Part shown: in pieces, positions 28,853-39,538 of the stretch
Layout: each line of letters begins with the position of its first letter
How positions within the stretch are numbered: position 1 is the stretch's first letter
Source: Marinobacter aromaticivorans
Lineage (GTDB): Bacteria; Pseudomonadota; Gammaproteobacteria; Pseudomonadales; Oleiphilaceae
Direction of reading: 5' to 3'
NCBI RefSeq assembly: GCF_002806975.1
Contig: NZ_NIHD01000003.1
Coordinates: forward strand, 124,001-188,000
Length of the DNA stretch: 64,000 nt
Made by a program: the position numbers and the translations under genes
Notes under the pieces: model-generated
Told to the model about the DNA's origin: nothing
Databases searched by the model: none
The model's input: only the letters and a program-made list of their open reading frames with translations

Positions 28853-29788
28853 ATGAAAGATCAGACATTTGTAGGGCGTTGGATTGTTATCTCGGGAGCA
28901 ACTTTCCTGGTAGCGTGCGGAGGCAGTGGAGGTGGTGACGAAAGCTCGAAGGTAACCTTGTCGTATGACACGGAAAATTATGCAGAAAAAGGTGTCGAAA
29001 TTTCCTCAAACACCAACCTGGACGGGGTTTTTGCACTCTACGACGATCTTAATGAGGGGTTCGATCTGGTTGAAGATATCCGCACCATTCTCATATCGCA
29101 AAGTGGTGGCGTGTCAGGAACTACGAATTGTGACGCAGGGGGAACAGCCACAGTCAAGTATGCCGGTGAAGGCTGGAATGATGATGAAGTGTGGGAGCTC
29201 ACCGATTGCGTTGTCTCGACCTATGATTATGGTGATGTTTTTCTGAATGGTAGCTATAGGTATGTCGATACTCTCACGGGAGAGAGCGACACCAGCGAAA
29301 GCTGGAAAGGGTTTGAAAGTTTCAATGTAACGGGCGAGCTCAAGAGAACCGGTGAGCCTTTGCGCCTCAAGGGGAGGGCTGACTGGGATCAGGCTTACCA
29401 GTGGGATAATACCACTGAGAGTGGTCGTGTGATTAATACTATCGACGCATTTGAACTGCGAATTGGAGACCGCTACGTGGCAATTTTAAACGCTGAAACT
29501 CGTTTGGAGGGTACAGAGTTTGATGCTGAGTACGCGATGTCCGGCAAACTCATTGGCTCTGCGATTGGTGGTTACATTCAGATGTCTACGCCAACACCTT
29601 TAGCAATATCTGATTACGAAAATTGCCCAACAGCGGGTGTAATCCGGCTCTCCAGTGATGGTGCAGCAGAGGTGCGATATGGTAGCAGCGCTGGCGGTAC
29701 TGCAACTGCTGTGGCGATTTGGGTTGATGGCCAGATTGTTGAGAGCTATGACGACTGCAGCAGTGTTGGTTTTACGCCGGTTTATTAG
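28853..29788 (+). CDS. Hypothetical lipoprotein
   Basis: I do not recognise this 311-residue protein. It has a lipoprotein signal peptide with lipobox LVACGG (Cys about 22) and a Gly/Ser linker (GGSGGGDESSK), so it is probably anchored in the outer membrane. The mature part is acidic, rich in Thr, Ser, Gly and aromatic residues and probably beta-stranded. It has four or more Cys residues (CDAGG, TDCVV, ENCP, DDCSS) that could form disulfides. AAGGAG lies before the ATG. Base composition looks more AT-rich than the neighbouring genes. No functional link to the flanking nucleotidase or cfa genes is visible. Confidence 0.8.
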   Translation: MKDQTFVGRWIVISGATFLVACGGSGGGDESSKVTLSYDTENYAEKGVEISSNTNLDGVFALYDDLNEGFDLVEDIRTILISQSGGVSGTTNCDAGGTATVKYAGEGWNDDEVWELTDCVVSTYDYGDVFLNGSYRYVDTLTGESDTSESWKGFESFNVTGELKRTGEPLRLKGRADWDQAYQWDNTTESGRVINTIDAFELRIGDRYVAILNAETRLEGTEFDAEYAMSGKLIGSAIGGYIQMSTPTPLAISDYENCPTAGVIRLSSDGAAEVRYGSSAGGTATAVAIWVDGQIVESYDDCSSVGFTPVY

Positions 29789-29794
29789 GCGAGC

Positions 29795-29821
29795 ACGGTG
29801 AGGAGCGTTGCTCCTCACCGT
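29795..29821. terminator. Perfect 12-bp hairpin between the convergent lipoprotein and cfa genes
   Basis: ACGGTGAGGAGC, a three-base loop GTT, then GCTCCTCACCGT. It begins seven bases after the lipoprotein stop and about 70 bases beyond the cfa stop. There is no T tract on either strand, so it is not a classical intrinsic terminator. It may be a bidirectional 3'-end stabiliser or a Rho-associated terminator. Confidence 0.55.
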
Positions 29822-29889
29822 AATCTGCAGATGGATTCGGGTTTGAAAGCCCTTTGAGAAGGAATATCCCGTGGGCGGTCGAGACGGCC

Positions 29890-31047
29890 TTACGGTCGCA
29901 CATAGCCGCCTCGAACACCTCTTCTGGAAAACACCCATTGCCACAGTTGCAGATCCCGGGCACGGAACGCACCGGCACAGGACAACAGGTAGTACCGCCA
30001 CATTCGATAGAATCGGTCGCCCAGGGTGTCCCTAAAGTTGGGCCAGGCCGCCTCGAAATTGGTGTGCCAGGCCATCAGGGTTTTGTCGTAATCGGCGCCA
30101 AAATTTTCCAGGTCTTCAGCTACAAACAGGCCCTCTGAGGCATCGGCGATCTGGCGGATGGACGGTAGGTCCCCATTGGGGAAGATGTATTTTTCAGTCC
30201 AGGGGTCGGTCACGGTTCGGGTTCTGTTTTTGCCGATGGTGTGAAGCAAGAGCAGCCCGTTTTCGGTGAGAGCCTCGTTTGCCACACGCATGAATTCCGG
30301 GTGGTTCTTACGGCCCACATGTTCAAACATGCCAATACTGGCGATGCGGTCAAACTTGCCTTCTACCTCCCGATAGTCCTGCAGTCTTACTTCGATGGGC
30401 AGGCCAGCGTAATGCGCCCGGATCCACTCGGCCTGGGCCTGGGAAACCGTGAAACCTACGCATTCCACGCCATAGTGCTCTGCTGCATAACCCATGAAGC
30501 CGCCCCAGCCACAGCCAATATCGAGCACCCGCATGCCCGGTTGCAGGCCGAGTTTACGACAGATCAGATCCAGCTTTGCTTCCTGGGCAGCGGCCAGATT
30601 GTCGGCATTTTTCCAGTAGCCGCAGCTGTAGTTCATGCGTGGATCGAGCATGGCTTGATAGAATTCATTGCCCAGGTCGTAGTGAACCTGCGCAACCTTC
30701 CACACCCGTTTACCCTGCTGCAGGTTGCGCAGGGTGGCGCTGAGAAAATAGAGCAATTGCGTACGGGGCTTGAAGTGCTGATCCAGCTGGCAGCTCAGCA
30801 GTCGGTAGAAGAACTCATCCAGCCGTTCGGCGTCCCAGTCTCCGTCCATATAGGCTTCGCCGAATCCGAGATTGCCTTTGGTAATGGCTCGTTCGATTAC
30901 ACCCGGGGCATTGAGTTGGATATCCCAGGGCCGCTTGCCGCCGATACGTATATCGGCAGTCGCCAGCAAATCAGAGATAGCGCGATGAAGCTCTGAATCG
31001 GAGGCATCTGGGGCTGACGTGGCCTGAATACTTTGGTTATCAGTCAT
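29890..31047 (-). CDS. cfa: Cyclopropane-fatty-acyl-phospholipid synthase
   Basis: Adds a methylene group from S-adenosylmethionine to double bonds of membrane phospholipid acyl chains. The 385-residue protein shows an N-terminal domain with LGFGEAYMDGDWDAERLDEF, then NYSCGYWKNADNLAAAQEAK, the SAM-binding motif VLDIGCGWGGFMGYAAEH, ERIASIGMFEHVG-like residues (DRIASIGMFEHVG) and EKYIFPNGDLPS, all typical of Cfa. It is divergent from the Crp/Fnr-type gene. Cfa in other bacteria is induced at stationary phase or by stress; a 22-bp dyad in the divergent spacer may contribute to control here. Confidence 0.96.
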   Translation of the reverse strand: MTDNQSIQATSAPDASDSELHRAISDLLATADIRIGGKRPWDIQLNAPGVIERAITKGNLGFGEAYMDGDWDAERLDEFFYRLLSCQLDQHFKPRTQLLYFLSATLRNLQQGKRVWKVAQVHYDLGNEFYQAMLDPRMNYSCGYWKNADNLAAAQEAKLDLICRKLGLQPGMRVLDIGCGWGGFMGYAAEHYGVECVGFTVSQAQAEWIRAHYAGLPIEVRLQDYREVEGKFDRIASIGMFEHVGRKNHPEFMRVANEALTENGLLLLHTIGKNRTRTVTDPWTEKYIFPNGDLPSIRQIADASEGLFVAEDLENFGADYDKTLMAWHTNFEAAWPNFRDTLGDRFYRMWRYYLLSCAGAFRARDLQLWQWVFSRRGVRGGYVRP

Positions 31048-31095
31048 AATGGATACTCCCCCACAACGGGCTTACACTGTGTTTTGGATTATAGT

Positions 31096-31117
31096 AGCCA
31101 TTTAGTCAAATATGGCT
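31096..31117. promoter_or_regulatory. 22-bp dyad between cfa and the Crp/Fnr-type gene
   Basis: AGCCAT (31096-31101) and its exact complement ATGGCT (31112-31117) separated by 10 bases. The 22-bp span is that of Crp/Fnr-family operators, and it sits in the 102-base divergent spacer. The half-sites are not the standard TGTGA or TTGAT, so binding by the adjacent regulator is only a hypothesis. Confidence 0.4.
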
Positions 31118-31149
31118 CTCTCTGGGCAAAGGAGCCGAGGAGCGTCTTT

Positions 31150-31911
31150 GTGAGGCGAAAACGCACAACGCCATTGGACGATGTTCAAGTCAGCCCTGAC
31201 GGCTGCTCACCGGACCTCCGCGCGAGAATTCTGGGTAATGCGCCGTATTTCCGCGGGTTGCCTGCGCAGGCCATTAAGGCGGTGAATAGCCTGTTCCGCA
31301 GTGTCGACTACCCCGCTGGTGCGCCCCTTTATCACCAGGGTGACCCGGCTGAGGCACTTTTCCTCGTTGCCCACGGCAGGGTAAAGCTCCTGCAGCACAG
31401 TGCTTCCGGGAATGAGGTTGTGCTGGATTTGCTGAGCCAGGGTGAGCCTTTTGGTGGCTTGGCGACACTGGGCCGGCGTCGTTATCCGCAAACAGCGGTA
31501 GCTCACACCGCCTGCTGTGTACTGACTATTACCACGGCAGATTTCCGGCATTTGATTCGCACCTACCCGGAGGTGGCCCTCAGTGCCCTTGATGGGGTAG
31601 CCCGTGACCTTGAAGCTGCCCACGATGTTATTCGGTCACTCAGTACGCTTCCGGTGGAGGCGCGTATTGCACAGGTGCTGACTGACCTTGCAGACCGCTT
31701 GGGCGAGGCCGATGATTCCGGCATCCTGATTCAGTCGCCACTCTCACAACAGGATCTCGCTGCCATGGTTGCGACAACTGCAGCAACCGTAAGCCGTATT
31801 ATTTCCAGCCTGCGACGCCGGGGTTATCTTGAAACCGGGCGCCAATGGATACGAATTTGTGATCGTGACGGCCTTGCGCAACTGGCTGAAGATGCCGGTT
31901 CATCTGATTGA
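31150..31911 (+). CDS. Crp/Fnr-family transcriptional regulator
   Basis: A 253-residue regulator with a cyclic-nucleotide-binding-type beta-barrel (about 35-140: LYHQGDPAEALFLVAHGRVKLL, LDLLSQGEPFGG) and a C-terminal winged helix-turn-helix (about 190-245: LSQQDLAAMVATTAATVSRIISSLRRRGYL). There is no N-terminal Fnr-type four-Cys cluster: only single Cys residues occur, at the N-terminus (GCSP) and in HTACCVLTI. The effector is therefore unknown. I chose GTG at 31150, with GAGGAG ten bases upstream, instead of a reading from 31033 that would begin inside cfa's 5' end. It precedes the HMA and P-type ATPase genes and may control them. Confidence 0.88.
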   Translation: MRRKRTTPLDDVQVSPDGCSPDLRARILGNAPYFRGLPAQAIKAVNSLFRSVDYPAGAPLYHQGDPAEALFLVAHGRVKLLQHSASGNEVVLDLLSQGEPFGGLATLGRRRYPQTAVAHTACCVLTITTADFRHLIRTYPEVALSALDGVARDLEAAHDVIRSLSTLPVEARIAQVLTDLADRLGEADDSGILIQSPLSQQDLAAMVATTAATVSRIISSLRRRGYLETGRQWIRICDRDGLAQLAEDAGSSD

Positions 31912-31915
31912 TTCC

Positions 31916-31937
31916 GTTAAATTTCCATATATTTAAC
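31916..31937. promoter_or_regulatory. 22-bp dyad upstream of the HMA/ATPase genes
   Basis: GTTAAAT (31916-31922) and ATTTAAC (31931-31937), an exact 7-base inverted repeat with an 8-base spacer, total 22 bp. It starts five bases after the regulator stop and lies about 90 bases before the HMA gene, a suitable position for an operator. It could also simply be an AT-rich 3' hairpin. Confidence 0.4.
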
Positions 31938-32030
31938 AAATAGTTGGACTAACATGTTCCAGCGCATATAAAGACTCGCCTTAATCATTCATTCTGTATG
32001 CATCAAACATAGAGAGACAGGAGAATGAGC

Positions 32031-32246
32031 ATGAAAATCATCCTACGCAGTGACGAACTGAATTGTCCTTCCTGTGTTCCCAAGATCGAGAAAGCCCTGG
32101 GCCAGGTTGCTGGTGTATCCCACGCCAAGGTGCACTTTGCCACCGGGCGCATTGAGGTTGAATACGACGCCGGGCAGGTGAAAACCGACCAGTTGGTTTC
32201 AGCGGTGCGTAACGTCGGTTACGAGGCTCGCGTCAGCGCATTTTAA
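32031..32246 (+). CDS. Small heavy-metal-associated (HMA) domain protein, putative metallochaperone
   Basis: A 71-residue single ferredoxin-like HMA domain. The metal-binding CxxC motif is in LNCPSCVPKIEKAL (Cys about 12 and 15), followed by GVSHAKVHFATGRIEVEYD and a C-terminal VRNVGYEARV. Such domains carry Cu(I), Zn or related ions to a P-type ATPase. ATG at 32031 has GGAG at the ideal 7-base distance; ATG at 32025 would be too close to it. The gene is 58 bases before an ATPase gene that has no HMA domain of its own, so this protein may be its detached metal-binding domain. Confidence 0.9.
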   Translation: MKIILRSDELNCPSCVPKIEKALGQVAGVSHAKVHFATGRIEVEYDAGQVKTDQLVSAVRNVGYEARVSAF

Positions 32247-32252
32247 ACTGCG

Positions 32253-32283
32253 GCCAGGGGCAAACCCGATGTTTGCCCCTGGC
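32253..32283 (+). terminator. Strong 13-bp hairpin between the HMA and ATPase genes
   Basis: GCCAGGGGCAAAC, loop CCGAT, GTTTGCCCCTGGC: a perfect 13-base stem directly after the HMA stop codon. No T tract follows. It may be an attenuator or an RNA-stability element that lets the small chaperone be made in excess over the ATPase. Confidence 0.6.
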
Positions 32284-32304
32284 GTTATGTTGAGGTAATT
32301 AATC

Positions 32305-34266
32305 ATGGAATTTATTAACAAGTTGCGCCGCTGGTGGCATTCTCCCGTCAGCCGGCGCGGTATGGTTGTGCTGGTGTCTGGTGTTGCAGGCATTGGCGGT
32401 GTTGCCAGTAATTTCCTCGGAGGCCCGGCGGGTCTTACCAGTGCACTCTGGTTGTTTGCAGCAGCCGTGGCGGGCACCGAGATTGCGTTGCGGGCGTTTG
32501 CGGCCCTGCGCGCCCGAATCATCAGTATTGAACTGCTGGTGACCATTGCTGCAGTAGGCGCCCTGTTTATTGGCGAGTACTGGGAGTCGGCCGCAGTCAC
32601 CTTCCTGTTCGTGCTCGGAGGCTATCTGGAGGCGCGAACCCTGTCACGCACACGCTCGGCGCTTAAAGACCTGCTGGCGCTGGCGCCTACGGAGGTAACG
32701 GTTCTTCGGGGTGGGGGGGAAATCACCCTGGCCCCCCACGAAGTTATAAAAGGCGATACTGTAATAGTTCGCCCCGGTGGGCGCCTTGGTGTTGACGGTG
32801 TCATCCTCAGCGGCCAGGCTGCGATTGACGAAAGTGCAATCACCGGTGAACCTATACCCGCAGAGAAACAAAAAGGCGATACCGTGTTCGCCGGTACGGT
32901 GAGCCACGATGGCTATCTAGAGGTTCGGGCCGAAGGAGTGGGTGCGGATACTACCCTGGCGCGGATTATCCAGCGCGTTGAAGAGGCGCAGGAAGCCAAG
33001 GCTCCAACCCAGCGCATGATCGAGCGCTTTGCCAGTTGGTATACACCCGCGATTATTGTTATGGCCATTGGCGCCTATCTGATAACAAAGGATATTGCCC
33101 TGGCGTTGACGCTGCTGGTGATTGCCTGCCCGGGTGCGCTGGTTATATCCACGCCCATCTCGGTGATTGCCGGTATCGGTCGGGCGGCCCGCAGCGGCAT
33201 TCTGATCAAAGGCGGTGAATACCTGGAGACAGCCGGTCGTATCCGCGCTGTGGCTTTCGATAAAACCGGTACCCTGACCGAAGGGCGCCCGGAGGTATTA
33301 ACGGTCACACCGCTGCCTGGAATTCCGGCCCTGCCGGCAATGGCAGGTGAAGCTTCTCCCCGCATCCGGCTGCTGCATTGGGCGGCATTGGCGGAGAGTG
33401 GGTCTGAGCACCCGCTGGGAAGGGCGGTTGAACGCGCGCTGCCAGAGGACTATGTCGGCCCTCGTGTCGATGAATTCGAAACAGCGCCGGGTGGTGGTAT
33501 CAGCGCCCAATGGCAGGACCAGCGTGTGGAAATTGGCAGCCCTGTGTGGCTCGAGACGCGGGTTAATGAGTGGCCGGAGGCTGCAAGGGTGGCTCTGGAT
33601 GAAATCCGCGAACGTGGTGAAACCGTAGCCGCGGTGTCTGTGAACGGAGTGCTTGTGGGTCTGCTCGGGTTTGCTGACCGGCTGCGCCCTGAAGCTGCCG
33701 CTGCGCTGCAGCATCTGCGTGATAGCGGAGTGAAACGCCTGGTCATGCTGACCGGCGACCACCTGGCCAGCGCACAGCGTATCGCCCGTGAAGTAGGGAT
33801 TGATGAAGTACATGCCGGGCTGTTGCCGGAGCAGAAACTTGAAGCCATCCAGAAGATACAGCGGGAAACCGGTGCCACCGCCATGGTCGGGGATGGCATC
33901 AACGACGCCCCCGCTCTGGCCACCGCAGATATCGGCATTGCCATGGGTGTTGCCGGAACCGACGTGGCCATCGAAAGTGCGGACATTGCACTGATGGCTG
34001 ATGATCTGGGCAAGATAGCGGAAGCGGTAGGACTGGCGCGGGCCACCCTGAACAACATCCGCCAGAACGTCGTCATCGCACTGCTGACTGTGTTTGGTCT
34101 CCTGGCCGGAGTGTTTGCCAATGAGGTTCACATGGCAGGCGGCATGTTCATCCACCAGATTTCCGTGCTGGTGGTGGTCCTCAACGGCATGCGCCTGATG
34201 CGCGCTCGCCCCGCCTGGAAGCAGAGCCCGGCTCCCATGGCGCCACAGCGTGCCCGGGTAGCGTGA
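32305..34266 (+). CDS. Heavy-metal translocating P-type ATPase (P1B), CPG type
   Basis: A 653-residue metal pump of the inner membrane. The catalytic core is complete: an actuator loop with ITGEPIPAEKQKGD, phosphorylation motif FDKTGTLTEGRP (Asp about 319), HP motif SGSEHPLGRAV, hinge VGDGINDAPALATADIGIAMG. The transmembrane metal motif is CPG (IACPGALVISTPISV, Cys about 275) instead of the CPC of Cu and Zn/Cd pumps or the SPC of Co pumps. The last helices read FANEVHMAGGMFIHQISVL, which also differs from the Cu and Zn types. No N-terminal HMA domain is present; the upstream 71-residue protein may replace it. The metal specificity cannot be read from this sequence. A terminator follows. Confidence 0.93.
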   Translation: MEFINKLRRWWHSPVSRRGMVVLVSGVAGIGGVASNFLGGPAGLTSALWLFAAAVAGTEIALRAFAALRARIISIELLVTIAAVGALFIGEYWESAAVTFLFVLGGYLEARTLSRTRSALKDLLALAPTEVTVLRGGGEITLAPHEVIKGDTVIVRPGGRLGVDGVILSGQAAIDESAITGEPIPAEKQKGDTVFAGTVSHDGYLEVRAEGVGADTTLARIIQRVEEAQEAKAPTQRMIERFASWYTPAIIVMAIGAYLITKDIALALTLLVIACPGALVISTPISVIAGIGRAARSGILIKGGEYLETAGRIRAVAFDKTGTLTEGRPEVLTVTPLPGIPALPAMAGEASPRIRLLHWAALAESGSEHPLGRAVERALPEDYVGPRVDEFETAPGGGISAQWQDQRVEIGSPVWLETRVNEWPEAARVALDEIRERGETVAAVSVNGVLVGLLGFADRLRPEAAAALQHLRDSGVKRLVMLTGDHLASAQRIAREVGIDEVHAGLLPEQKLEAIQKIQRETGATAMVGDGINDAPALATADIGIAMGVAGTDVAIESADIALMADDLGKIAEAVGLARATLNNIRQNVVIALLTVFGLLAGVFANEVHMAGGMFIHQISVLVVVLNGMRLMRARPAWKQSPAPMAPQRARVA

Positions 34267-34275
34267 CACCCCAAC

Positions 34276-34309
34276 GCCGGAGAGGGTTCAGGCCTTCTCC
34301 GGCTTTTTT
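34276..34309 (+). terminator. Rho-independent terminator after the P-type ATPase gene
   Basis: GCCGGAGA / TCTCCGGC stem with a 12-base loop, followed immediately by six T. It lies ten bases after the ATPase stop codon. Confidence 0.88.
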
Positions 34310-34321
34310 ATTCGCGAAACC

Positions 34322-34346
34322 CGTGCCACCGTCTTCCGGTGGCACG
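34322..34346. repeat. Second hairpin before acnA
   Basis: CGTGCCACC and GGTGGCACG separated by seven bases, an exact 9-bp stem 13 bases beyond the ATPase terminator. It may be a transcription-end remnant, a promoter-proximal leader structure of acnA or a regulator site. Confidence 0.5.
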
Positions 34347-34373
34347 TTCATTATCCACTGCTACACTTATTAA

Positions 34374-37241
<2,868 letters not shown>

Positions 37242-37278
37242 GTCGTGGTTTTCCCGACATAACGCATGAGAGGATGTG

Positions 37279-38280
37279 ATGCAAATCGGAATCATCGGTC
37301 TCGGCCGCATGGGCGGCAACATGGCGCAATGCCTCATGGCGGCGGGGCATGATGTGGTTGTGCATGATGGCGATGCTGCAGCACTGGAAAGGCTCGCAGC
37401 GCTTGGTGCCGAGCCTGCACAGACGCTTGACAGGCTGGTTGAATGTTTGACGAAGCCGCGAGTGGTCTGGTTGATGGTGCCCGCTACTGCTGTAGCGAAT
37501 GTCATTACTACTTTGAGCCCCTTGCTCAGGCCCAGGGACATTCTCGTCGACGGTGGCAACTCCTATTACCGCGACACCCACTATCGAGCGGCAGAACTTG
37601 CGGAAAAGGGTATTGCCTTCGTCGATGTCGGCGTGTCCGGCGGTATCTGGGGTCGGGATCACGGATACTGTTTGATGATCGGCGGTGCCGACGCGCCTGT
37701 GACACGGCTGGTTCCGCTGTTTCGCGCCCTGGCTTCCGGTATTGGAGGCGGCATAGAGCCAAAGCCTTCGGGAAATGACATGGATACCGCCGGAGAAGGC
37801 TATCTTCACTGCGGTCCCCCCGGAGCTGGTCATTATGTGAAGATGGCGCACAACGCCATTGAATACGTGATCATGGCAGCCTATGCCGAGGGCTTCGAAT
37901 TGCTTCGCCATGCCAGTCACGAGCAACAGAACTCCGGTGAGCGGTCCGCCTTCTGCGACGATCCGCAAGCCATCGAATACGATTTCGATCTTGCCAAAAT
38001 TGCCCGGCTCTGGCGCCAGGGGTCGGTGATTCGTTCGTGGCTGCTTGATTTGGCTAGTGAGTCCCTGAACGTCGACCCCAGCCTTACCGCCTACGATGAT
38101 AGGGTCGCGGATTCGGGAGAAGGGCGCTGGGCACTTCGAACAGCTATAGAGACAGAAGCAGCCACACCACTGCTGGCCCAGGCACTGTTCCAGCGCTTCA
38201 CCAGCCGCGATCATGGGCGCTATGCCAATCGTCTACTATCAGCCATGCGCAACGCCTTTGGAGGGCATGGGGCGGGGTAA
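37279..38280 (+). CDS. 6-phosphogluconate dehydrogenase, decarboxylating, short (GndA/YqeC-like) form
   Basis: Oxidatively decarboxylates 6-phosphogluconate to ribulose 5-phosphate. This is the short 333-residue form, about 130 residues less than the E. coli Gnd type; short forms often use NAD. IGIIGLGRMGGNMAQCLMAAG is the coenzyme-binding motif, ILVDGGNSYYRDT and FVDVGVSGGIWGRDHGYCLM are substrate-site signatures, and GAGHYVKMAHNAIEYVIMAA contains the catalytic Lys. ATG at 37279 has GAGAGG just upstream. The gene lies 37 bases after acnA and 164 bases before nuoA. Confidence 0.92.
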   Translation: MQIGIIGLGRMGGNMAQCLMAAGHDVVVHDGDAAALERLAALGAEPAQTLDRLVECLTKPRVVWLMVPATAVANVITTLSPLLRPRDILVDGGNSYYRDTHYRAAELAEKGIAFVDVGVSGGIWGRDHGYCLMIGGADAPVTRLVPLFRALASGIGGGIEPKPSGNDMDTAGEGYLHCGPPGAGHYVKMAHNAIEYVIMAAYAEGFELLRHASHEQQNSGERSAFCDDPQAIEYDFDLAKIARLWRQGSVIRSWLLDLASESLNVDPSLTAYDDRVADSGEGRWALRTAIETEAATPLLAQALFQRFTSRDHGRYANRLLSAMRNAFGGHGAG

Positions 38281-38320
38281 ACGATCCTTCAGATGTGGTG
38301 CCGGCCATAAGAGCGGAGTT

Positions 38321-38348
38321 TTGACAAAGTTTAAATATCTCCTACGTT
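38321..38348 (+). promoter_or_regulatory. Possible promoter for the nuo operon
   Basis: A perfect TTGACA (38321-38326) is followed after 16 bases by TACGTT (38343-38348), a poor -10 match. It lies about 100 bases before nuoA, in the only gap of note ahead of the operon. The -35 match is the main support. Confidence 0.35.
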
Positions 38349-38444
38349 TGATTTAGTAGGTGGCTGCCAGATGAGGTCAGGTCGGTTGCCGATACTGGCC
38401 GGCTCCATGAAGCGATATGCTCCGAAATTTTTATCGGGTTGATT

Positions 38445-38825
38445 ATGCAACAAGATGCAACAGCGTTGATTGCAGAGTACTGGGCCATTGGGCTTTTTAT
38501 CATAGCCGTCATAGGCTTGTGCGCTTTCATGCTAGGTGTATCCGCACTGCTTGGTGGGCGCAGCAAAGGTCACAGCAAGGGGTTGCCCTTCGAAAGCGGG
38601 ATCATCGGCAGGGGCAGTGCCCGCCAGCGTTTTTCCATTCAGTTTTATCTCGTTGCCATGCTCTTTGTGATTTTCGATATCGAAGCCGTGTTCCTGTTTG
38701 CCTGGGCCGTGTCCGTGCGGGAGGTAGGCTGGAGCGGATTTTGGGGTGCGGCAGTATTCATTTTCATTCTATTAGCGGGACTGGTTTATGACCGCCGTGT
38801 TGGTGCGCTGGACTGGGCGCCTTGA
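38445..38825 (+). CDS. nuoA: NADH-quinone oxidoreductase (NDH-1) subunit A
   Basis: A 126-residue membrane subunit of proton-pumping complex I. Three transmembrane helices are visible (about 14-37, 68-90 and 97-118). The conserved loop [20 protein letters not shown] and the [22 protein letters not shown] helix identify NuoA. ATG at 38445 is the likely start, although its ribosome-binding site is weak. It opens the thirteen-gene nuo operon; nuoB follows after 32 bases. Confidence 0.95.
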   Translation: MQQDATALIAEYWAIGLFIIAVIGLCAFMLGVSALLGGRSKGHSKGLPFESGIIGRGSARQRFSIQFYLVAMLFVIFDIEAVFLFAWAVSVREVGWSGFWGAAVFIFILLAGLVYDRRVGALDWAP

Positions 38826-38857
38826 GGCAGTGACCGTCCGCATCGGGGAGGCAAGTC

Positions 38858-39538
38858 ATGACATACACCCTGACACGGGTCGAAGACGCATTAGCGGCAG
38901 AAAACGCACGCTATCCTTTGGGTGAGCGTCAGCGTGTTGAAGATCCAATGCAACAGCAGGTGCACCGCAGCGTGTTCACCGGCAAGCTTGAAGAAGTGCT
39001 CAACTCGACAGTCAACTGGGGGCGCAAACACTCCTTGTGGCCCTATAATTTCGGGCTGTCCTGCTGTTATGTGGAAATGACCACGGCATTTACTTCGCCC
39101 CACGATATCGCGCGTTTCGGTGCCGAGGTCATCCGCGCCTCTCCGCGCCAGGCGGACTTCATGGTCATTGCCGGTACCTGTTTCATGAAGATGGCGCCAA
39201 TTATTCAGCAACTCTACGACCAGATGCTTGAACCCAAATGGGTGATTTCCATGGGGTCCTGTGCCAACTCTGGGGGCATGTACGATATTTATTCGGTAGT
39301 GCAGGGTGTCGATAAGTTCCTGCCGGTAGATGTCTACGTGGCCGGCTGCCCGCCGCGTCCGGAGGCTTTTTTGCAGGGTTTGCAGTTGCTGCAGGATTCG
39401 ATTCAGGAAGAGCGCCGGCCGCTATCCTGGGTGGTGGGTGATCAGGGCGTATACCGCGCCGAGATGCCGTCGCAGCGCGAGAAGCATCGCGACCGGCGTA
39501 TTCAGGTGACGGAACTGCGCACGCCGGATGGTATCTGA
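38858..39538 (+). CDS. nuoB: NDH-1 subunit B
   Basis: Peripheral-arm subunit (226 residues) carrying iron-sulfur cluster N2, which reduces quinone. Cys ligands appear in [36 protein letters not shown] and [12 protein letters not shown] good GGGGAGG site precedes the ATG. The stop overlaps the nuoCD start by one base. Confidence 0.97.
   Translation: MTYTLTRVEDALAAENARYPLGERQRVEDPMQQQVHRSVFTGKLEEVLNSTVNWGRKHSLWPYNFGLSCCYVEMTTAFTSPHDIARFGAEVIRASPRQADFMVIAGTCFMKMAPIIQQLYDQMLEPKWVISMGSCANSGGMYDIYSVVQGVDKFLPVDVYVAGCPPRPEAFLQGLQLLQDSIQEERRPLSWVVGDQGVYRAEMPSQREKHRDRRIQVTELRTPDGI

Noticed and set aside
31033..31149. N-terminal extension of the Crp/Fnr-type regulator
   Set aside because: It would start inside the 5' end of cfa, lacks a ribosome-binding site and is not conserved; GTG at 31150 fits better.
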